Below, in pieces: positions 5,293 to 7,174 of a DNA stretch of 7,174 nt (the stretch's first letter is position 1; each line of letters opens with the position of its first letter). Source of the DNA: Syntrophomonadaceae bacterium (GTDB lineage: Bacteria > Bacillota > Ch66 > Ch109). The notes under the pieces are model-generated. The model ran no database searches. It was not told the DNA's origin and saw only the letters and a list, made by a program, of their open reading frames with translations. The stretch covers positions 1 to 7,174 of the forward strand of contig JAAZDI010000203.1 in assembly GCA_012512295.1 (NCBI GenBank), in the 5' to 3' direction. The position numbers and the translations under genes were made by a program.

Positions 5293-5937
5293 TTACTGCT
5301 TCGGCTGTCGTAAACCGCGGGGGATTAGCTTCATTTCAAGCCGGCCTAAGCAGAAGTCAGTCAGTAAAGCCAGAATTGCCGCCGGAATGGCTCCGGCCAA
5401 AACCATTTCCGGTCGGGACATGGCTAAACCACCCATGATTAACCTTCCAAGACCACCTCCTCCTACATATGCCGCCAGGGTCGCCCAACCAATAATGATG
5501 ACGGCTGACACCCGAATTCCCGCCATTATCACTGGTAAGGCATTTGGGATCTCCACTAGAAACAGGAGTTGCCTTCGCGTCATTCCCATCCCGCCGCCGG
5601 CTTCGATCAAAAACGGGTCCACGCCATCAATGCCGGTGTAGGTATTGCGCAAAATGGGCAGGATGGCATAAATAAAGAGAGCGGCCAAGGCCGTTTCGTT
5701 ACCCAGACCAAAAATAGGAATCATAAATCCCAAAAGGGCTAGACCGGGGATGGTTTGTAAAAAATTAACCACCGAAAAAACCGGGCCGGCCAGTTTTTTA
5801 TTCCGGGTTAGATAGATTCCGAGGGGAATAGCAACCATTAATCCCATTAAGGTGGCGAGCAGAGATAGCTCTAGGTGCTCAAATAAAGCGGTGATAATCC
5901 GGTCCGGATTCTTAACCATAAACTCCCACCAGGTCAA
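5293..5937 (-). CDS. opuCD: Osmoprotectant ABC transporter permease, second copy (OpuC type)
   Basis: Inner-membrane channel subunit of 214 residues, forming a heterodimer with the permease encoded just upstream. It has the family marks NFLQTIPGLALLGFMIP at about 58-74, an EAA-loop variant EAGGGMGMT at 112-120 ending in IP at 130-131 (contact with the ATPase), GGGGLGRLI at 159-167 and AGAIPAAILA at 181-190. Hydrophobic segments lie at about 22-44, 52-74, 82-96, 132-158 and 176-195. The start is TTG at 5937. It overlaps the TGA of the preceding gene as TTGA and has AAAGGGGG 7-8 nt before it, which supports this start over the internal ATG at 5919. The order ATPase-permease-permease-binding protein differs from the Bacillus/Listeria opuCABCD order, so the CB/CD letter is provisional. 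Confidence 0.88.
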   Translation of the reverse strand: MTWWEFMVKNPDRIITALFEHLELSLLATLMGLMVAIPLGIYLTRNKKLAGPVFSVVNFLQTIPGLALLGFMIPIFGLGNETALAALFIYAILPILRNTYTGIDGVDPFLIEAGGGMGMTRRQLLFLVEIPNALPVIMAGIRVSAVIIIGWATLAAYVGGGGLGRLIMGGLAMSRPEMVLAGAIPAAILALLTDFCLGRLEMKLIPRGLRQPKQ

Positions 5938-6605
5938 GCACTGATCCCCCTTTCCGCTTCGAAGGAAAAGGTAATATTTTTGTTTCGAGAAACAGATAGT
6001 TTTTCCAGTGTTCCCATGAGGTAATCTATCTTGATCGCCAATATTGCTGCCGGGATTGCTCCAGCCATAATCGTGGCTGTATCTACTCGAGACAGCCCCA
6101 GAAAAATTAAACGCCCCAGACCTCCTCCGCCAATAAGGGCCGACAGGGTGGCCAGATTAACGGTCATTACCAGGGCAGTTCGCAAACCGGCTAACAATAC
6201 TGGAAAAGATAGCGGGAGCTCAACCATAAACAATAGCTGCCAGCCAGTCATGCCCATCCCTTTGGCCGCTTCCCGAATCGCTGGACTTACTCCGCTGATC
6301 CCAGAATAAGTATTCTTGATAATAGGCAGAAGAGCATACAAAACCAGAGCGGTGATCGCGGTATCCGACCCAATTCCTAAAACCGGCATGAAAAAGGCGA
6401 ACATGGCCAGGCTGGGTACCGTCTGCAAGATATTAGCTAAACCCAAAGTTAGCCCGGTCAGCCAGGGCAGCCGGGTGATCAGGATACCCCCTGGAATTCC
6501 CAGGCTGGCGGCGATCAGAACCGCTACTGCCGTCAGGTATAGATGTTCGATGGTTTGATCAATTATTAGGTCCTTCATGTTGAACATCTCTACGAAAATT
6601 TCCAC
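5934..6605 (-). CDS. opuCB: Osmoprotectant ABC transporter permease, first copy (OpuC type)
   Basis: Inner-membrane channel subunit of 223 residues, clearly paralogous to the following permease: both contain (N/F)xLQT(V/I)P, GGGGLGRLI and AGAIPAAILA. The ATPase-contact loop is canonical here, EAAKGMGMT at 112-120 followed by LP at 130-131. Hydrophobic segments lie at about 22-44, 50-76, 83-97, 132-158 and 176-198. A charged tail of some 25 residues follows the last helix and differs from its paralogue. The start is GTG at 6605, with a perfect AGGAGG seven bases upstream (6613-6618). This ribosome site overlaps the stop codon of the ATPase gene, and the gap between the genes is 11 nt. The 3' end overlaps the next permease start (TTGA), indicating translational coupling. 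The CB label is by position only. Confidence 0.88.
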   Translation of the reverse strand: MEIFVEMFNMKDLIIDQTIEHLYLTAVAVLIAASLGIPGGILITRLPWLTGLTLGLANILQTVPSLAMFAFFMPVLGIGSDTAITALVLYALLPIIKNTYSGISGVSPAIREAAKGMGMTGWQLLFMVELPLSFPVLLAGLRTALVMTVNLATLSALIGGGGLGRLIFLGLSRVDTATIMAGAIPAAILAIKIDYLMGTLEKLSVSRNKNITFSFEAERGISA

Positions 6606-6616
6606 TGCCAGACCTC

Positions 6617-7174
6617 CTACAGCATCTCGGCAAAGGCCTTGACTAGACTACCCCGAGTAATCAGACCTTTAAGCCGGTCAGTCTCATCAATTACGGGCAG
6701 AAACGGAATAGTATTGTCACTCATCAGGTTGATGGCTTCCGAAGCCGGGGACCCATACTGGATGGTATGTTTAACTGGCTGCATAACATCACCCAGGCGT
6801 TTAGTTTCATCCAGACCCTGAGTCTGAACATCCCCGAACCCGACGATGCCCAACAGCTGATGCTGCCGATTAACGACTAGCAGGCGATCAACTTTATGTT
6901 TTTTCATTAATTGGACTGACTGGGCAAGTCCTCGTTCCGGATAAGCAGTGACTGGCTCGGCTAACATAATGTCCTCAACTTTCAACAACCCCGGTTGGCG
7001 AAGGAACCAGCGATCACCAATAAACTCTCGCACAAACCCTTCCTGCGGATGGCGGAGGATTTCCTCCGGTGAACCGATTTGCAGCACCCTTCCTTCCCGC
7101 ATGACGACAATTTGATCTCCCAGCTTGATCGCCTCATCCATGTCGTGGGTAACAAAGACAACGGTCTTTTGTAC
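6617..7174 (-). CDS. opuCA: Osmoprotectant ABC transporter ATP-binding protein, C-terminal part with two CBS domains (partial at window edge)
   Basis: Energy-coupling ATPase of the osmolyte importer, on the cytoplasmic side. Only the last 185 residues are in the window; Walker A, the ABC signature and Walker B lie beyond the right edge. The visible part opens with KTVVFVTHDMDEA, whose histidine is the H-switch of ABC ATPases, followed by GDQIVVMREGRVLQIGSPEEIL. Two CBS domains follow, starting at VEDIMLAEPVT and LGDVMQPVKHT, and the gene ends at TAG. In characterised relatives (OpuA, OpuCA, ProV type) the CBS pair gates transport in response to ionic strength or binds c-di-AMP. Which applies here cannot be told. 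The reading frame runs open to base 7174, so the methionine at 7141 is internal, not a start. It is the first visible gene of the transporter operon and is followed by a permease after 11 nt. Confidence 0.93.
   Translation of the reverse strand, partial: VQKTVVFVTHDMDEAIKLGDQIVVMREGRVLQIGSPEEILRHPQEGFVREFIGDRWFLRQPGLLKVEDIMLAEPVTAYPERGLAQSVQLMKKHKVDRLLVVNRQHQLLGIVGFGDVQTQGLDETKRLGDVMQPVKHTIQYGSPASEAINLMSDNTIPFLPVIDETDRLKGLITRGSLVKAFAEML

Noticed and set aside
5205..5438. Open frame of 77 codons on the + strand
   Set aside because: It runs into the antisense of the second permease gene, has no ribosome site and no recognisable protein features.

Overview
The window looks like chromosome from a strictly anaerobic, low- to mid-GC Firmicute, probably a Clostridia/Peptococcaceae-type organism. 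The reasons are a ferredoxin-type 2-oxoacid oxidoreductase, an OpuC-type osmolyte ABC transporter with a lipoprotein binding protein, AGGAGG-like ribosome-binding sites and several TTG/GTG starts. The genus cannot be named from this sequence.

Left part, + strand (1-1909): the alpha and beta subunits of a VorB/KorA-type 2-oxoacid:ferredoxin oxidoreductase. The alpha gene (360 codons if continuous) is broken by one in-frame TAG at 725-727, exactly in the linker between its two domains, while the reading frame and family similarity continue without an indel. A 10-bp perfect hairpin lies between alpha and beta. The beta gene is intact. The gamma subunit that often follows beta in this family is not found.

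Middle (1910-3978): about 300 bp without a gene, holding a consensus -10 box and a strong hairpin leader, then a + strand membrane protein of the DUF1624/HGSNAT catalytic family. Convergent to it is a minus-strand protein with many zinc-binding cysteine pairs, which has its own plausible promoter. A 13-bp-stem terminator sits upstream of that promoter and ends the transcript arriving from the right.

Right part, minus strand (3979-7174): an osmoprotectant (glycine betaine/carnitine/choline type) ABC importer, transcribed right to left. The order is ATPase with two CBS domains (cut by the window edge), permease, permease, about 400 bp of structured non-coding DNA, then the substrate-binding lipoprotein. 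The first three genes are tightly coupled by an 11-nt gap and a TTGA start/stop overlap. The binding-protein gene is detached.

The most notable signals are the in-frame TAG in the alpha subunit (fresh pseudogene, split subunit, or recoding) and two uncharacterised structured intergenic segments, one ahead of the DUF1624 gene and one ahead of the binding-protein gene. No complete novel system such as a defence island, CRISPR array or mobile element is visible.
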